A stretch of 36,401 bases of DNA from Bacteroidales bacterium (GTDB taxonomy: Bacteria; Bacteroidota; Bacteroidia; Bacteroidales; UBA932): NCBI GenBank assembly GCA_024401745.1, contig JAKSKK010000020.1, forward strand, positions 1 through 36,401. The letters are read 5' to 3'. The translations under genes and the position numbers were made by a program. The stretch's first letter is position 1. Each line of letters starts with the position of its first letter. Positions 15,502 through 25,700 of this stretch are shown piece by piece. The notes beneath the pieces were generated by a model that worked only from the letters and a program-made list of their open reading frames with translations, ran no database searches and had not been told where the DNA came from.

Positions 15502-16455
15502 ATGAAGAAGTATACAGATCAGGGTAAGGTCGATACCCGCAGCGGCTTCGGTGAGGGCCTTCTGCTTGCAGGACGCAAGAACAGCAACGTGGTAGCCATG
15601 ACCGCCGACCTCAAGGGTTCACTCAAGATGGGTGCCTTCGCAAAGGAATTCCCCGAGCGTTTCATCCAGTGCGGTATTGCAGAAGCCAACATGGTAGGCG
15701 CTGCAGCAGGTCTCGCAATCACAGGCAAGGTGCCTTTCATCGGCTCCTTCGCAGAGTTCGTGACAGGCCGCGTATATGACCAGCTACGCCAGGAGGTCGC
15801 ATACGGCCACACCAACGTCAAGATCGCATCTTCACACGCAGGCATCACCCTGGGTGAGGACGGTGCCACACACCAGACCATGGAGGACATCGCGCTCATG
15901 CGCGCACTCCCCGGCATGGCAGTGGTGGTTCCCTGCGACTACAACCAGACAAAGAACGCAACCATCGCGGCTGCAGAATACAACGGCCCCGTATATCTCC
16001 GTTTCGGCCGTCCTTCAGTGCCTAACTTCACAGGCGCAGACGAGCCTTTCGAGATCGGAAAGATCTACAACCTCAACGAGGGCAAGGACGTTACCATCGC
16101 AGCTTGCGGACACCTCGTATGGGAGGCTCTCGCAGCAGCAGAACTCCTTGAGGCTGAGGGCATCAGCGCAGAAGTCCTGAACGTTGCGACAATCAAGCCA
16201 CTCGACGAGAAGACTCTCCTCGAGAGCGTTGCCAAGACAGGCTGCATCGTAGTTGCCGAAGAGCACAACATGGCAGGCGGCCTGGGTGAGGCTGTAGCAG
16301 GCGTGCTTGCAGCAAACAAGCCCGCTCCCGTAGTGTTCGTGAACGGAGCTGACCGCTTCGGCCAGTCAGGCACCCCCGCCGAGCTCATGAAGGCCTACGG
16401 CCTCGACGCAGCTCACCTCGCAGAGGCTGCCAAGAAGGCTATCGCAAAGAAATAA
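15502..16455 (+). CDS. Transketolase, C-terminal subunit
   Basis: A 317-residue second half of the split transketolase: pyrimidine-binding plus C-terminal domains. FIQCGIAEANMVGAAAGLA carries the Glu that activates the TPP aminopyrimidine ring. SSHAGITLGEDGATHQTMED and VYLRFGRPSVPNF follow, then a transketolase C-terminal domain with VAEEHNMAGGLGEAV. It begins one base after the stop of the N-terminal subunit. The glycosidase-type lipoprotein gene starts 8 nt after its stop, so that gene may share the transcript. Confidence 0.97.
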   Translation: MKKYTDQGKVDTRSGFGEGLLLAGRKNSNVVAMTADLKGSLKMGAFAKEFPERFIQCGIAEANMVGAAAGLAITGKVPFIGSFAEFVTGRVYDQLRQEVAYGHTNVKIASSHAGITLGEDGATHQTMEDIALMRALPGMAVVVPCDYNQTKNATIAAAEYNGPVYLRFGRPSVPNFTGADEPFEIGKIYNLNEGKDVTIAACGHLVWEALAAAELLEAEGISAEVLNVATIKPLDEKTLLESVAKTGCIVVAEEHNMAGGLGEAVAGVLAANKPAPVVFVNGADRFGQSGTPAELMKAYGLDAAHLAEAAKKAIAKK

Positions 16456-16463
16456 GCATATAG

Positions 16464-18929
16464 ATGCGTAGATATATTATCCTTGCAGCGGCCATGCTCA
16501 TCGCCGCCTGCACACCACAGACAGCAAAGTATACGGGTACCTACACCGGCAAGAATCTCGACCACATCTCCTTCCCTATGGGAGGCATAGGAGCAGGAAT
16601 GATATGCGTGGAGGGAACCGGAAACCTCGGAAGCGTATCGCTTTTCCACGAACCTGACATGTTTAACGAACCTGTCACCTTCTCGGCCATCCATGTGGAC
16701 GGCTATGAGAACGGTTCAAAGGTCCTCGAAGGCAATGTCCCCGATTACAAGCTATTCGGGCGCAACGGGGGCGGCAACGGATACGGCTCCACCACCTGGG
16801 GTATGCCGCGCTTCGAGGACTGCAGCTTCACCGGACGATTCCCGTTCGCCGAGATCAATCTAGGCGACAGCGACCTGCCTCTGGATGTAACGCTTCTCGC
16901 ATGGAGCCCGTTCATCCCTAACGACGAGGACGCATCCAGCCTGCCTGTCGCCTGCCTCGAGTACAGTTTCACCAACACATCATCGCAGAAGCTCGAGACC
17001 ATCTACACGTTCACCACAAAGAATTTCCTTGACAAGTTCGAGGAATCAAGGGGATATATCTACAATATGGAAAACGGATTCGTGCTGAATACCGAAGCTC
17101 CTGCAGACAAGCCGTATCAGGAAGCCCACCTCGCGGTCTACACCGACAGGCCGGGCACTGTCGTGGACGGATGCTGGTTCAGAGGCGGATGGTTCGATCC
17201 GCTCACCATGGAATGGAACAAGGTGGCCGAAGGAGTCATCAACGACAGGCCTGCGGAGAATTTCACCGAAGACCAGTACGGAGCATCCCTCAGCGTACCT
17301 GTCAGCATCGAGCCGGGAGCAACGGAGACAGTACGCCTCAACCTCGTGTGGTATGTGCCTACAAGCAATGTATCCCACTATGACAGTGAGGTCAACGAAG
17401 GCTACACTCCTGCCAAATATGAACCTTGGTACAGCCACAGATTCGCAGATATCCAGGAAGTCGTGGCATTCTGGGACAAGAACTACGCCTCACTCAAGGA
17501 ACGCTCGAAGCTCTTCTCAGACACCTTCTTCGCTTCCACGCTCCCTAGCGAGGTCATCGATGCCATAAGCGCAAACTTCTCCATCCTGAAATCCCCCACC
17601 GTGCTCCGCCAGCACGATGGCAGATTCTGCGGTTATGAAGGAACAGGTGACACATGGGGATCATGCCCGGGCACCACGACCCATGTCTGGAATTACGCCC
17701 AGTCAGTGCCTCACCTCTTCCCAAATCTTGAAAGGTCCCTCCGCGAGACAGAGTTCTTCGTCTGCCAGAACGAGGAAGGGCACCAGGTGTTCCGCGTGGC
17801 ATTCCCTATCCGCCCGGCCAAGCATGACTTCCATGCTGCTGCAGACGGACAGATGGGCGGCATCACCAAGGTATACCGCGAGTGGAGGATTTCCGGTGAC
17901 GACGAGTGGCTCAAAGCCATCTTCCCGAAGGTCAGGCAGAGTCTCGACTACTGCATACGCACCTGGGACCCTGATTATGACGGATCCATGCGTGAGCCTC
18001 AGCACAACACCTACGACATCGAGTTCTGGGGAGCCAACGGTATGATGATGTCATTCTACGCTTCCGCCCTCGACAGTTATTGCGCAATGGCCGACTACCT
18101 CGGAGAGGACTGCGCACAGTACAAGGACCTCCTCGGAAAGTGCGTCGCCTATATGAAGGACAACCTCTGGAATGGAGAATATTTCTACCACAAGGTTGAA
18201 TGGGAGGGACTGCAGGCCGGCAGCCCGCTGGAGGCACAGTCCTACAACAGCGGTTACAGTCCGGAAGCCCTTGAGATTCTCCAGAAGGAAGGTCCTAAGT
18301 ATCAGTACGGTACCGGATGCCTTACCGACGGTGTACTCGGATGCTGGATGTCACTTACCAGCGGCCGTCCTGATCCTATCGACCAGGAATACGTCAAGAG
18401 CCACCTCAACTCTGTCTACAGTTACAACTTCACCGCCGACCTCAACGACCACGCCTGCACCCAGCGCCCGGGCTATGGCGGAAGGCACGACGCCGGCACT
18501 CTCATCTGCACCTGGCCTAACGGCGGCAAGCCCCAGCTTCCGTTCGTCTACAGCGACGAGGTCTGGACCGGTATCGAGTATCAGGCAGCGGCTCACCTCA
18601 TCTTCGAAGGCGAGGTCGAGAAGGGTCTGGAGATGGTACGTGCCGTCCGCGACCGCTATGACGGTTCTGTCCGCAACCCGTACAACGAGTATGAGTGCGG
18701 CAACTTCTACGCCCGTGCAATGTCGAGCTACAGCCTCCTCCAGGCTCTCACAGGAGTACGCTATGACGCCGTGGAGAAAACCCTTTACATCAACCCCAGG
18801 ATAAAGGGAGACTTCCGCACCTTCCTCAGCACCAACTTCGGCTATGCCTCAGTCGGCCTGAAGGGCGGAAAGCCTTTCGTAGAGGTGAAGGAAGGCAACA
18901 TCCCGATTGAGAATATCGTCGTGGAATAA
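16464..18929 (+). CDS. GH116/DUF608-type glycosidase lipoprotein
   Basis: An 821-residue relative of bile acid beta-glucosidase (GBA2), family GH116. It starts with a lipoprotein signal (LIAAC, Cys16), so it should sit on the envelope, periplasmic or surface. The N-terminal beta domain has ISFPMGGIGAGM, the typical family opening. The catalytic helical barrel has THVWNYAQSVPHLFP, EPQHNTYD with Glu511 as likely nucleophile, and YSDEVWTGIEY with Asp698 as likely acid/base. Both catalytic residues are therefore kept. Substrate is unknown; glucosides or other beta-glycosides are plausible. It starts 8 nt after the transketolase subunit, an unusual neighbour. A second, more divergent relative is encoded at 25931-28483. 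Confidence 0.88.
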   Translation: MRRYIILAAAMLIAACTPQTAKYTGTYTGKNLDHISFPMGGIGAGMICVEGTGNLGSVSLFHEPDMFNEPVTFSAIHVDGYENGSKVLEGNVPDYKLFGRNGGGNGYGSTTWGMPRFEDCSFTGRFPFAEINLGDSDLPLDVTLLAWSPFIPNDEDASSLPVACLEYSFTNTSSQKLETIYTFTTKNFLDKFEESRGYIYNMENGFVLNTEAPADKPYQEAHLAVYTDRPGTVVDGCWFRGGWFDPLTMEWNKVAEGVINDRPAENFTEDQYGASLSVPVSIEPGATETVRLNLVWYVPTSNVSHYDSEVNEGYTPAKYEPWYSHRFADIQEVVAFWDKNYASLKERSKLFSDTFFASTLPSEVIDAISANFSILKSPTVLRQHDGRFCGYEGTGDTWGSCPGTTTHVWNYAQSVPHLFPNLERSLRETEFFVCQNEEGHQVFRVAFPIRPAKHDFHAAADGQMGGITKVYREWRISGDDEWLKAIFPKVRQSLDYCIRTWDPDYDGSMREPQHNTYDIEFWGANGMMMSFYASALDSYCAMADYLGEDCAQYKDLLGKCVAYMKDNLWNGEYFYHKVEWEGLQAGSPLEAQSYNSGYSPEALEILQKEGPKYQYGTGCLTDGVLGCWMSLTSGRPDPIDQEYVKSHLNSVYSYNFTADLNDHACTQRPGYGGRHDAGTLICTWPNGGKPQLPFVYSDEVWTGIEYQAAAHLIFEGEVEKGLEMVRAVRDRYDGSVRNPYNEYECGNFYARAMSSYSLLQALTGVRYDAVEKTLYINPRIKGDFRTFLSTNFGYASVGLKGGKPFVEVKEGNIPIENIVVE

Positions 18930-18941
18930 CCGGATACGACA

Positions 18942-18969
18942 GCCAGTCCTCGAACTAAACAGGTCTGGC
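18942..18969. terminator. Hairpin between convergent genes
   Basis: GCCAGTCCT (18942-18950) and AGGTCTGGC (18961-18969) pair with one T-T mismatch around a 10-nt loop. It lies between the convergent glycosidase and trmN6 genes, but lacks a T-tract on either side, so it is a weak terminator candidate. Confidence 0.35.
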
Positions 18970-18994
18970 CGACGGCGGGAACGATGAGGTGGAA

Positions 18995-19699
18995 TTACAG
19001 GTAGAACTCCCTGGTGAGTTCAGCATACTGCGCCGAACGGGCGCTCCCATCCTGCAAGGTCAGCGATTCTTCGCTGGCCTTTTCTCTTGTGCGGCTGAAT
19101 TCGAGTATGATGCGCCTGACTGGCTTGCGGATAGTCGTCCTGACCCTTATGATGCGGAAGGGATACAGCCCGAATGAGGCTGCAGTGCGGATGATGGCGA
19201 CTTCCTGGTCGGCAGGAAGGATGAGGCTGAGATGGCCGTCCGGCTGAAGCCATTCGGCACTGAAGGCGAAGATTTCTCGGTAGGAAAGGCTCTCGGTATG
19301 GCGCGCAGTGGCCTCGCGGGCATCGGGGTTAGTGAGCGAGTTGTCGTAGAACGGCGGATTCGAGAAGATGCAGTCGAACTTCCGGTCCGGCCTGAAGTCG
19401 GCCAGGCTCGTGTGGATGGCCGTGAGTGCCGAGGCCCAGGGACTGTCAGCGAAGTTCTCGGCCGCCTCCTCCGCAGACGGACCGTCGATATCGATGGATA
19501 GGATTCTTGAAGAGGTATTCTCCAAGCGTTGCGCGACCATTAACGCAATCACCCCTGTGCCTGTGCCGATGTCCAAAAGAGTCTTGTCCTCGGGACGCAG
19601 AGTCATGGCCGCGCCGAGAAGCACGGCATCGGTGCCGACCTTGAGGGCGGCCTTGTCGTTGCGGATGGTGAAGCGCTTGAAGCTAAACGAACCGGCCAT
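18995..19699 (-). CDS. trmN6: tRNA1(Val) (adenine37-N6)-methyltransferase
   Basis: A 234-residue SAM-dependent methyltransferase of the YfiC/TrmN6 family, which methylates A37 of tRNA-Val1. Visible motifs are [11 protein letters not shown] (motif I, SAM binding, near residue 42) and NPPF (motif IV, target adenine) near residue 114, with the family opening [25 protein letters not shown]. Length fits the family. The start at 19699 lies inside the end of lolD with a 17-nt overlap, so expression is probably coupled to lolD. Assignment is by motif; a related small-molecule or rRNA methylase is the alternative. Confidence 0.9.
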   Translation of the reverse strand: MAGSFSFKRFTIRNDKAALKVGTDAVLLGAAMTLRPEDKTLLDIGTGTGVIALMVAQRLENTSSRILSIDIDGPSAEEAAENFADSPWASALTAIHTSLADFRPDRKFDCIFSNPPFYDNSLTNPDAREATARHTESLSYREIFAFSAEWLQPDGHLSLILPADQEVAIIRTAASFGLYPFRIIRVRTTIRKPVRRIILEFSRTREKASEESLTLQDGSARSAQYAELTREFYL

Positions 19700-20348
19700 C
19701 CTTCATCGTGAGTGTGCGGTCGCAGAGGGCGGCCAGCTCGGGATCGTGAGTGACGACGATTATCGTCTGGCCAAGGCGGTCGCGGAGGTCGAAGAACAGG
19801 CGATGTATCTCCTGCTTGGTTGCAGAATCGAGGTTTCCGGTAGGCTCGTCGGCGAATACTACAGCAGGCTTGTTCACAAGCGCACGGGCGATTGCAACTC
19901 GCTGAGCCTCACCTCCTGAGAGCTCTGAAGGCTTGTGGCCCGCACGTTCAGAAAGGCCTACTTCAGCAAGCAGAGCCTGAGCCTCATCCTGGGCATCCTT
20001 GCGGCTGCGTCCCGCGATGAGGGCGGGAATCATCACATTCTCGAGAGCGGTGAATTCCGGCAGCAGATGGTGGGCCTGGAACACGAATCCTATATGCTTC
20101 CCGCGGAACTCGCACAAGGCGGCCTCATCGGCCTTCCTTGATCCGCCGAAGATGGTGCTGCCGTCAATCTCGAGTGTTCCCTCATCGGGCGTCGAGAGGG
20201 TGCCGAGGATCTGGAGCAATGTGCTCTTGCCTGCACCGGAAGCACCTACGATGGCGAGGACTTCGCCCTTTTCGACCTCAAAGTCGACACCTTTCAGGAC
20301 CTCGAGTGAACCGAAGGATTTATGGATTTTCTGCGCTTTTACAATCAT
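19683..20348 (-). CDS. lolD: LolD-type ABC transporter ATPase (lipoprotein release)
   Basis: A 221-residue ATPase of the LolCDE/MacB-type family that powers extraction of lipoproteins from the inner membrane. I choose the ATG at 20348 ([13 protein letters not shown]) because the upstream extension would run through the divergent promoter region and into the tRNA-Pro gene. Motifs: Walker [10 protein letters not shown], signature [15 protein letters not shown], Walker [13 protein letters not shown] and a switch His in VVTHD. No permease partner is adjacent; the LolC/E genes must be elsewhere. A TATCTTTG box lies 6 nt before the start. Confidence 0.9.
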   Translation of the reverse strand: MIVKAQKIHKSFGSLEVLKGVDFEVEKGEVLAIVGASGAGKSTLLQILGTLSTPDEGTLEIDGSTIFGGSRKADEAALCEFRGKHIGFVFQAHHLLPEFTALENVMIPALIAGRSRKDAQDEAQALLAEVGLSERAGHKPSELSGGEAQRVAIARALVNKPAVVFADEPTGNLDSATKQEIHRLFFDLRDRLGQTIIVVTHDPELAALCDRTLTMKDGRFV

Positions 20349-20354
20349 AGCTTT

Positions 20355-20362
20355 CAAAGATA
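20355..20362 (-). promoter_or_regulatory. -7 box TATCTTTG for lolD
   Basis: The minus strand reads TATCTTTG, with only 6 nt before the lolD ATG at 20348. A leaderless or nearly leaderless transcript is expected. Confidence 0.65.
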
Positions 20363-20381
20363 TGAATTTTTGCCGACAATC

Positions 20382-20412
20382 TTGGGCGTTTCGCAAAGAG
20401 TAAGTATCTTTG
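20382..20412 (+). promoter_or_regulatory. Promoter of tRNA-Pro (and downstream CDS)
   Basis: TTGG at 20382-20385 as -33 element and TATCTTTG at 20405-20412 as -7 element, 19 nt apart, the classic Bacteroidota spacing. The tRNA begins 11 nt downstream. No other promoter-like box is visible between here and the CDS at 20501. Confidence 0.8.
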
Positions 20413-20423
20413 CAGCCACCAAT

Positions 20424-20496
<73 letters not shown>

Positions 20497-20500
20497 CGAT

Positions 20501-21415
20501 ATGAGAAAGATTACATTTGCACTTTGCGCAGCAGCATTGCTGATTTCCGGCGGAATCGCAGGAGCACAGGGCTTTGGCGGTGGATTCGGTGGATGGGGCG
20601 GATTCCGTCCCGAGCCCGTTCCAGAGGACCTGCACACCGTCGTTTCCGGCGATGTGACCATGACCATCAACGCAGCTGAAGGAGGAAAGATCATCTCATA
20701 CAAGTATAATGACACCGAGGTCCTGTCGCAGATCAAGTTCCCCAACGCCTACGGCAGCACCTTCTGGACCAGCCCTCAGGTAGAGTGGAACTGGCCGCCG
20801 GTAGCAGAGATCGACAGACTCCCTTACGAGGTTTCCGAGGATGGTAACACTCTTATTCTCAAGGGAAAGGAGTCCGAGAGGCTCAAATGCTCGGTCACCA
20901 AGAAGTTCGTTGTAGACCCGAAGGATGGCGCAATCGTAGTCACATATTCCATCATCAACACCTCCGACCAGGCACGCAAGGTCGCCCCTTGGGAGATCAC
21001 CCGCGTACCCGGCGAGGGAACTGTGCTTTTCGACTGCCGCGTCAAGGATATCGTGCCGCAGGATCTGATGCCTTTCGTCGAGAAATACAAGGCATCCTGG
21101 CTTAACTTCGACGTCAAGAACGAAAACCGCAAGATCAATGCGGACGGCAAGGGCTGGCTCGCCTATATCAACAATGATGTGATGATGGTCAAGAAATTCG
21201 ACGACCTCGTACCCGGACAGCCTGCCCCTGAGGAGGCCGAGATCCAGGTCTACATCAACATGGGCTCCAACTATGTCGAGCTTGAGAGCCAGGGCGCATA
21301 TTCCGAAATTCAGCCCGGCAAAAGCCTCGAGTGGACTGTGAGATGGTATCTCGTTCCCGTCGAAGGAATTGCAGTGCCGTCAAAGGCAATCCTCAAGAAG
21401 GCCAGAACGCTATAG
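20501..21415 (+). CDS. Exported DUF4380-like protein, starting 4 nt after tRNA-Pro
   Basis: A 304-residue exported protein. The longest frame begins inside the tRNA, but the ATG at 20501 is the real start because the signal peptide ([24 protein letters not shown]) begins there. A Gly-rich linker ([12 protein letters not shown]) follows, then a beta-sandwich-like domain with [42 protein letters not shown] and [11 protein letters not shown]. This matches the DUF4380 pattern, related to galactose-mutarotase folds; a carbohydrate-binding or -modifying role is likely but unproven. The start codon lies 4 nt beyond the tRNA 3' end and no separate promoter is visible, so the mRNA probably comes from cleavage of a tRNA-mRNA precursor. 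Confidence 0.8.
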   Translation: MRKITFALCAAALLISGGIAGAQGFGGGFGGWGGFRPEPVPEDLHTVVSGDVTMTINAAEGGKIISYKYNDTEVLSQIKFPNAYGSTFWTSPQVEWNWPPVAEIDRLPYEVSEDGNTLILKGKESERLKCSVTKKFVVDPKDGAIVVTYSIINTSDQARKVAPWEITRVPGEGTVLFDCRVKDIVPQDLMPFVEKYKASWLNFDVKNENRKINADGKGWLAYINNDVMMVKKFDDLVPGQPAPEEAEIQVYINMGSNYVELESQGAYSEIQPGKSLEWTVRWYLVPVEGIAVPSKAILKKARTL

Positions 21416-21439
21416 CGTCGTCATTCTCATAAAAATTCA

Positions 21440-21447
21440 TATCTTTG
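21440..21447 (+). promoter_or_regulatory. -7 box TATCTTTG for porin/peptidase operon
   Basis: A perfect TAnnTTTG match lying 5 nt before the ATG at 21453, so the mRNA is probably leaderless. No convincing -33 element. Confidence 0.6.
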
Positions 21448-21452
21448 AACTC

Positions 21453-22742
21453 ATGAGTTCAAGATTGTCATTATTGGCTTCGGCAGCACTGGTGCTGCTG
21501 GGCACATGGTCCATGAACGCGGCCGTCAGACCCGCCCAGGTTCAGGACAGTACGATCAACCGGTCAATCCGTGAGTACGTCGAGGAAGTCGGCTTCTACC
21601 AGAAGGCCAACAGGGACCTTGGCGACCCCAGGTTCATGTTCTCCGACAGCAAGGGCAACATAGACTTCGGCATAGGCGGAACCTGCAAGGTCACGTCGTT
21701 CTACGGGTTCGGCGGAGAGTCTACCGAGATGTCGTTCAGGCCGAGCGCCATATCGATTCCCAACGACTTCTCGCCCTGCTACAGCATGTCGCTGAACGAC
21801 ACCGAGATTCACTTCAAGGCCAGGACGACCATAGGAAAGCACAAGCTCGGAGCCTTCATCAAGATAGCCAGCAACCACGACAAGGAGATCAATCTCAGCA
21901 ACGCCTATATCTCATACGACAACTTCTCCATAGGACTCATTCCCTCGTTCTTCATGGACCTGGAGGTTGGTGTGATGACCACAGGACTCGGGTTCAACAC
22001 TCAGGTCGACCTCACCCATCCCCTCATAGGATACACATTCAGGCCGAGCGAGAAATGGAGCATAGCCACCGCAATCGAATGGCCTGAACTCGACCTCGAC
22101 CACTACGACCCGGCCATAGGCATCGCCAGCACATACCAGCCTGTTCCGGACCTCGCTGCCCACGTGAAATATCGCGGAGACAAGGGCCACATCCAGTTCG
22201 GCGCCGTTGCCAGATGCCTCACCTACTGGGCATACAAGTATCCTGTCACATACGATGCCGACGGCTTGAACGGGCACGACTTCGGATTCGGATTCTCATT
22301 CTCCGGCAACTACAAGCCCACGAGCAAGCTCAAGCTCTCCTGGGAACTCACCGCGGGCCAGGGATATGCCAACTACCTCAGCAATCTCAGCGACCTGCAT
22401 CTCGACCTCGGCATAAACGCAATCCTCGGCAGCCCGTACCCCACCATGTCCGCCATACCCCAGACAAGCGACCAGATTGCCGCACAGTACAGCTTCTCGA
22501 AGAAGTTCAGCTCCTCTCTCGTGCTGAGCTACTCTCACTGTGGCAAGGGAGACAGGATTCTCAGATACGACAACTTCTGCGAGTCATATTCAGCCATCGC
22601 CAACTTCTTCTGGAACATCAACGAATTCTCCTACCTTGGCGTGGAGTACCTCTTCGGAACCAGGAAGATATACGCCGAGCCTGAGCTTCCCGACTTCGGA
22701 CGAGCACACCGCCTTGCCCTGGTAATGGCATATTGCTTCTAA
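21453..22742 (+). CDS. DcaP-like outer membrane porin
   Basis: A 429-residue beta-barrel. The start is set at 21453 (MSSRLSLLASAALVLLG), giving a clean Sec signal peptide to about residue 25. Residues 30-50 (RSIREYVEEVGFYQK) resemble the short N-terminal helix before the barrel in DcaP-type trimeric porins. The rest has amphipathic strands throughout, with FGGESTEMSFRPSAI, NAYISYDNFSIGLIPSFFMD, SYLGVEYLFGTRKI and a C-terminal aromatic (AYCF) typical of outer-membrane insertion. It probably lets small anionic solutes or peptides across the outer membrane. The peptidase gene follows 12 nt later, consistent with uptake or processing of peptides. Confidence 0.8.
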   Translation: MSSRLSLLASAALVLLGTWSMNAAVRPAQVQDSTINRSIREYVEEVGFYQKANRDLGDPRFMFSDSKGNIDFGIGGTCKVTSFYGFGGESTEMSFRPSAISIPNDFSPCYSMSLNDTEIHFKARTTIGKHKLGAFIKIASNHDKEINLSNAYISYDNFSIGLIPSFFMDLEVGVMTTGLGFNTQVDLTHPLIGYTFRPSEKWSIATAIEWPELDLDHYDPAIGIASTYQPVPDLAAHVKYRGDKGHIQFGAVARCLTYWAYKYPVTYDADGLNGHDFGFGFSFSGNYKPTSKLKLSWELTAGQGYANYLSNLSDLHLDLGINAILGSPYPTMSAIPQTSDQIAAQYSFSKKFSSSLVLSYSHCGKGDRILRYDNFCESYSAIANFFWNINEFSYLGVEYLFGTRKIYAEPELPDFGRAHRLALVMAYCF

Positions 22743-22754
22743 AAAACACCGCCC

Positions 22755-25700
22755 ATGAAACGAATAGCGATCATCAGCCTGCTTGCAGCGGCATCAATCA
22801 CTGCGAGCGCCACCACTCCCCTCTGGCTCAGGGACGTCAAGATCTCACCCGACGGCAGCCGCATAGCCTTCTGCTACAAGGGAGACATCTGGTCAGTTCC
22901 CACTGCCGGCGGCACAGCAACCCGCCTTACCACCCAGAGCAGCTACGAGTCCTGCCCCATCTGGAGCCCTGACGGCACCCTCCTGGCCTTCGCCAGCGAC
23001 CGCAACGGAGGCAACGACATCTACATAATGCCCTCGACCGGCGGCAGCGCGACCCGCCTGACCTTCAACTCAGCAGGCGAGATTCCGTCAGCCTTCACAC
23101 CCGACGGCAGCCAGGTGCTCTTCAGCGCATCGATCCAGGACCCTGCCGAGAGCGCGCTCTTCCCTACCGGATCGCTCACCGAGGTGTACGCCGTTCCCGT
23201 CAAGGGAGGCAAGTCAGTGCAGATACTCGGCACTCCCGCTGAAATGATAAGCTACAGCCCCGATGGCAGCTTCTTCCTGTACCAGGACCGCAAGGGCGGC
23301 GAGGACGAGTGGCGAAAGCACCACACATCGTCCATCACCCGCGACATCTGGCGCTACGACACCGCAAGCGGCAAGCACACCAACCTGACCGCACGCGCCG
23401 GCGAGGACCGCAACCCCGTGCTGGCTTCTGACGGCAAGTCGGCCTACATCCTCAGCGAGAAGGGCGGCACCATGAACGTATGGTCCATGCCCCTCACCCC
23501 CGCAGACCCCGACCAGTGGAAGCAGGTCACAAGCTTCGACATCCATCCGGTACGCTTCCTATCACTCGGCGGAAGCACCCTCTGCTTCACCTGGGACGGC
23601 GAAATCTACACCCAGAAGGTGGGTGGACAGCCTCAGAAGGTGGCGATCGACGTCACCCTTGACGAGGAGAATGCCCCAGACATAATGCGCCTCTCGTCAG
23701 GTGCGACCAGCGCCGCGGTCAGCCCCGACGGCAAGCAGGTGGCATTCATCGTGCGCGGTGAAGTCTACGTGACCTCAGTGGACTACAGCACCACAAAGCA
23801 GATCACCCATACGGCGGCAGCCGAACGCAGCGTCGACTTCGGAGGCGACAGCCGCAGCCTCGTCTATGCCAGCGAGCGCGACGGCATCTCCCAGCTGTAC
23901 ATGGCCACCATCAGCCGCAAGGAAGACCCTAACTTCCCCAACGCCACACTAATCGAGGAGGAGGCCCTGCTGCCCGACCTTAACATCGAGCGCAGCAACC
24001 CCAGTTTCTCTCCCGATGGCAAGGAGATAGCCTTCATCCAGGACCGCACCAAGCTCATGGTGGTGAACGTCAAGAGCAAGGACGTCCGCCAGGTGACCGA
24101 CGGCAGCACATGGTTCAGCCAGTCCGGCGGGTTCGACTACAGATGGAGCCCTGACGGCAAATGGTTCGTGATAGAGTACAACCCCAACGGACACGACCCC
24201 TACTATGACCTCGGCCTCGTAAGCTCGAAGGGCGGCGAGATAACCAACCTCACCGGCAGCGGATACATGAAGGGCAGCCCCCGCTGGGTCATGGACGGCA
24301 ACGCCATCATGTTCTCAAGTGAAATCTATGGTATGCGCGCACACGCGTCGTGGGGCTCACAGGAGGACCTCTTCCTGTGCTTCCTCAACCAGGACGCATA
24401 CGACAAGTACCGCCTGAGCAAGGAGGACTACGAGCTCCGCCAGGAACTTGAAAAGAAGAAGAAGGACGACGACGAGGCCAAGGAGGAGAAGAAACCCAAG
24501 GTCAAGGACATCGAAGTGGAGCTGGATGGCATCCAGGACCGCATAGTCCGCATCACGCCCAACAGCAGCAGCCTCGGCGACGCCATCATCACGAAGAACG
24601 GCGAGACGCTCTACTACCTGACGTCGTTCGAGAGCGGCATGGACCTCTGGAAGATGGACCTCCGCAAGAAGGAGACCAAGCTCGTGTCGAAGGGTGCCGG
24701 CAGCGGCCATTTCACCACCAGCGGCGACGGCAAGACCATATTCCTCCTCGGCAGCAGGATGCAGAAGCTCGATGGCGACAAGCTCACCGGCATCAGCTAC
24801 AGCGCCGAGCTCAAGCTTGACCACGAGGCCGAGCGCGAGTACATGTACGACTATGTATACCGCGAGGCCCAGAAACGCTTCTTCAGGGTAGACATGAACG
24901 GCTGCGACTGGGATGCCATGACCGCGGCCTACCGCAAGTTCCTCCCCCACATCGCGAACAACTATGACTTTGCCGAGCTGCTGAGCGAGCTTCTCGGCGA
25001 GCTCAACGTGTCTCACACCGGAGGCAGATACTACGCCAGCGGCGCCAGGGAGGCGACTGCATCGCTCGGTCTGCTCTTCGACCTGAACTACACCGGCGAG
25101 GGCCTGAAGGTGGCCGAGGTGGTGAAGGGCGGTCCGTTCGACCATGCCAGCCTCAAACTCAAGGCGGGCGATGTGATCACTCACATCGACGGTCAGGAGA
25201 TCACAGCCGAGCAGGACATCAGCGTGCTGCTCATGAGCAAGGCGGGCAAAAAGACCCTGGTAAGCATCAAGGGCGGAAAGGACGAGGTAGTCCTTCCCAT
25301 CAGCTCTTCAGCGATGAACGACCTGCTCTATCAGCGTTGGATCAAGCAGCGTGCGGCCGACGTCGAGAAATGGTCGGGCGGGCGCCTCGGCTATGTGCAT
25401 ATCAAGCAGATGAACGACGGCAGTTTCCGCCCCATGTACTCCGACATACTCGGCAAGTACAACAAGTGCGACGGCATAGTGATCGACACCCGCTTCAACG
25501 GTGGCGGACGCATGCACGAGGACATTGAGATACTCTTCAGCGGCGAGAAGTACCTCACCCAGGTCATCCGAGGCCGCGCTACATGCGACATGCCCAGCCG
25601 CCGCTGGAACAAACCCAGCATCATGCTGCAGTGCGAGGCCAACTACAGCAACGCACACGGCACGCCCTGGGTATATAGCCACATGAAGATAGGAAAGCTG

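Noticed and set aside
24357-25184. Long minus-strand frame (275 codons) inside the tricorn-like gene
   Set aside because: It is the antisense shadow of a GC-rich coding region; Leu/Val/Glu-rich with no motif, while the plus-strand frame has clear domains.
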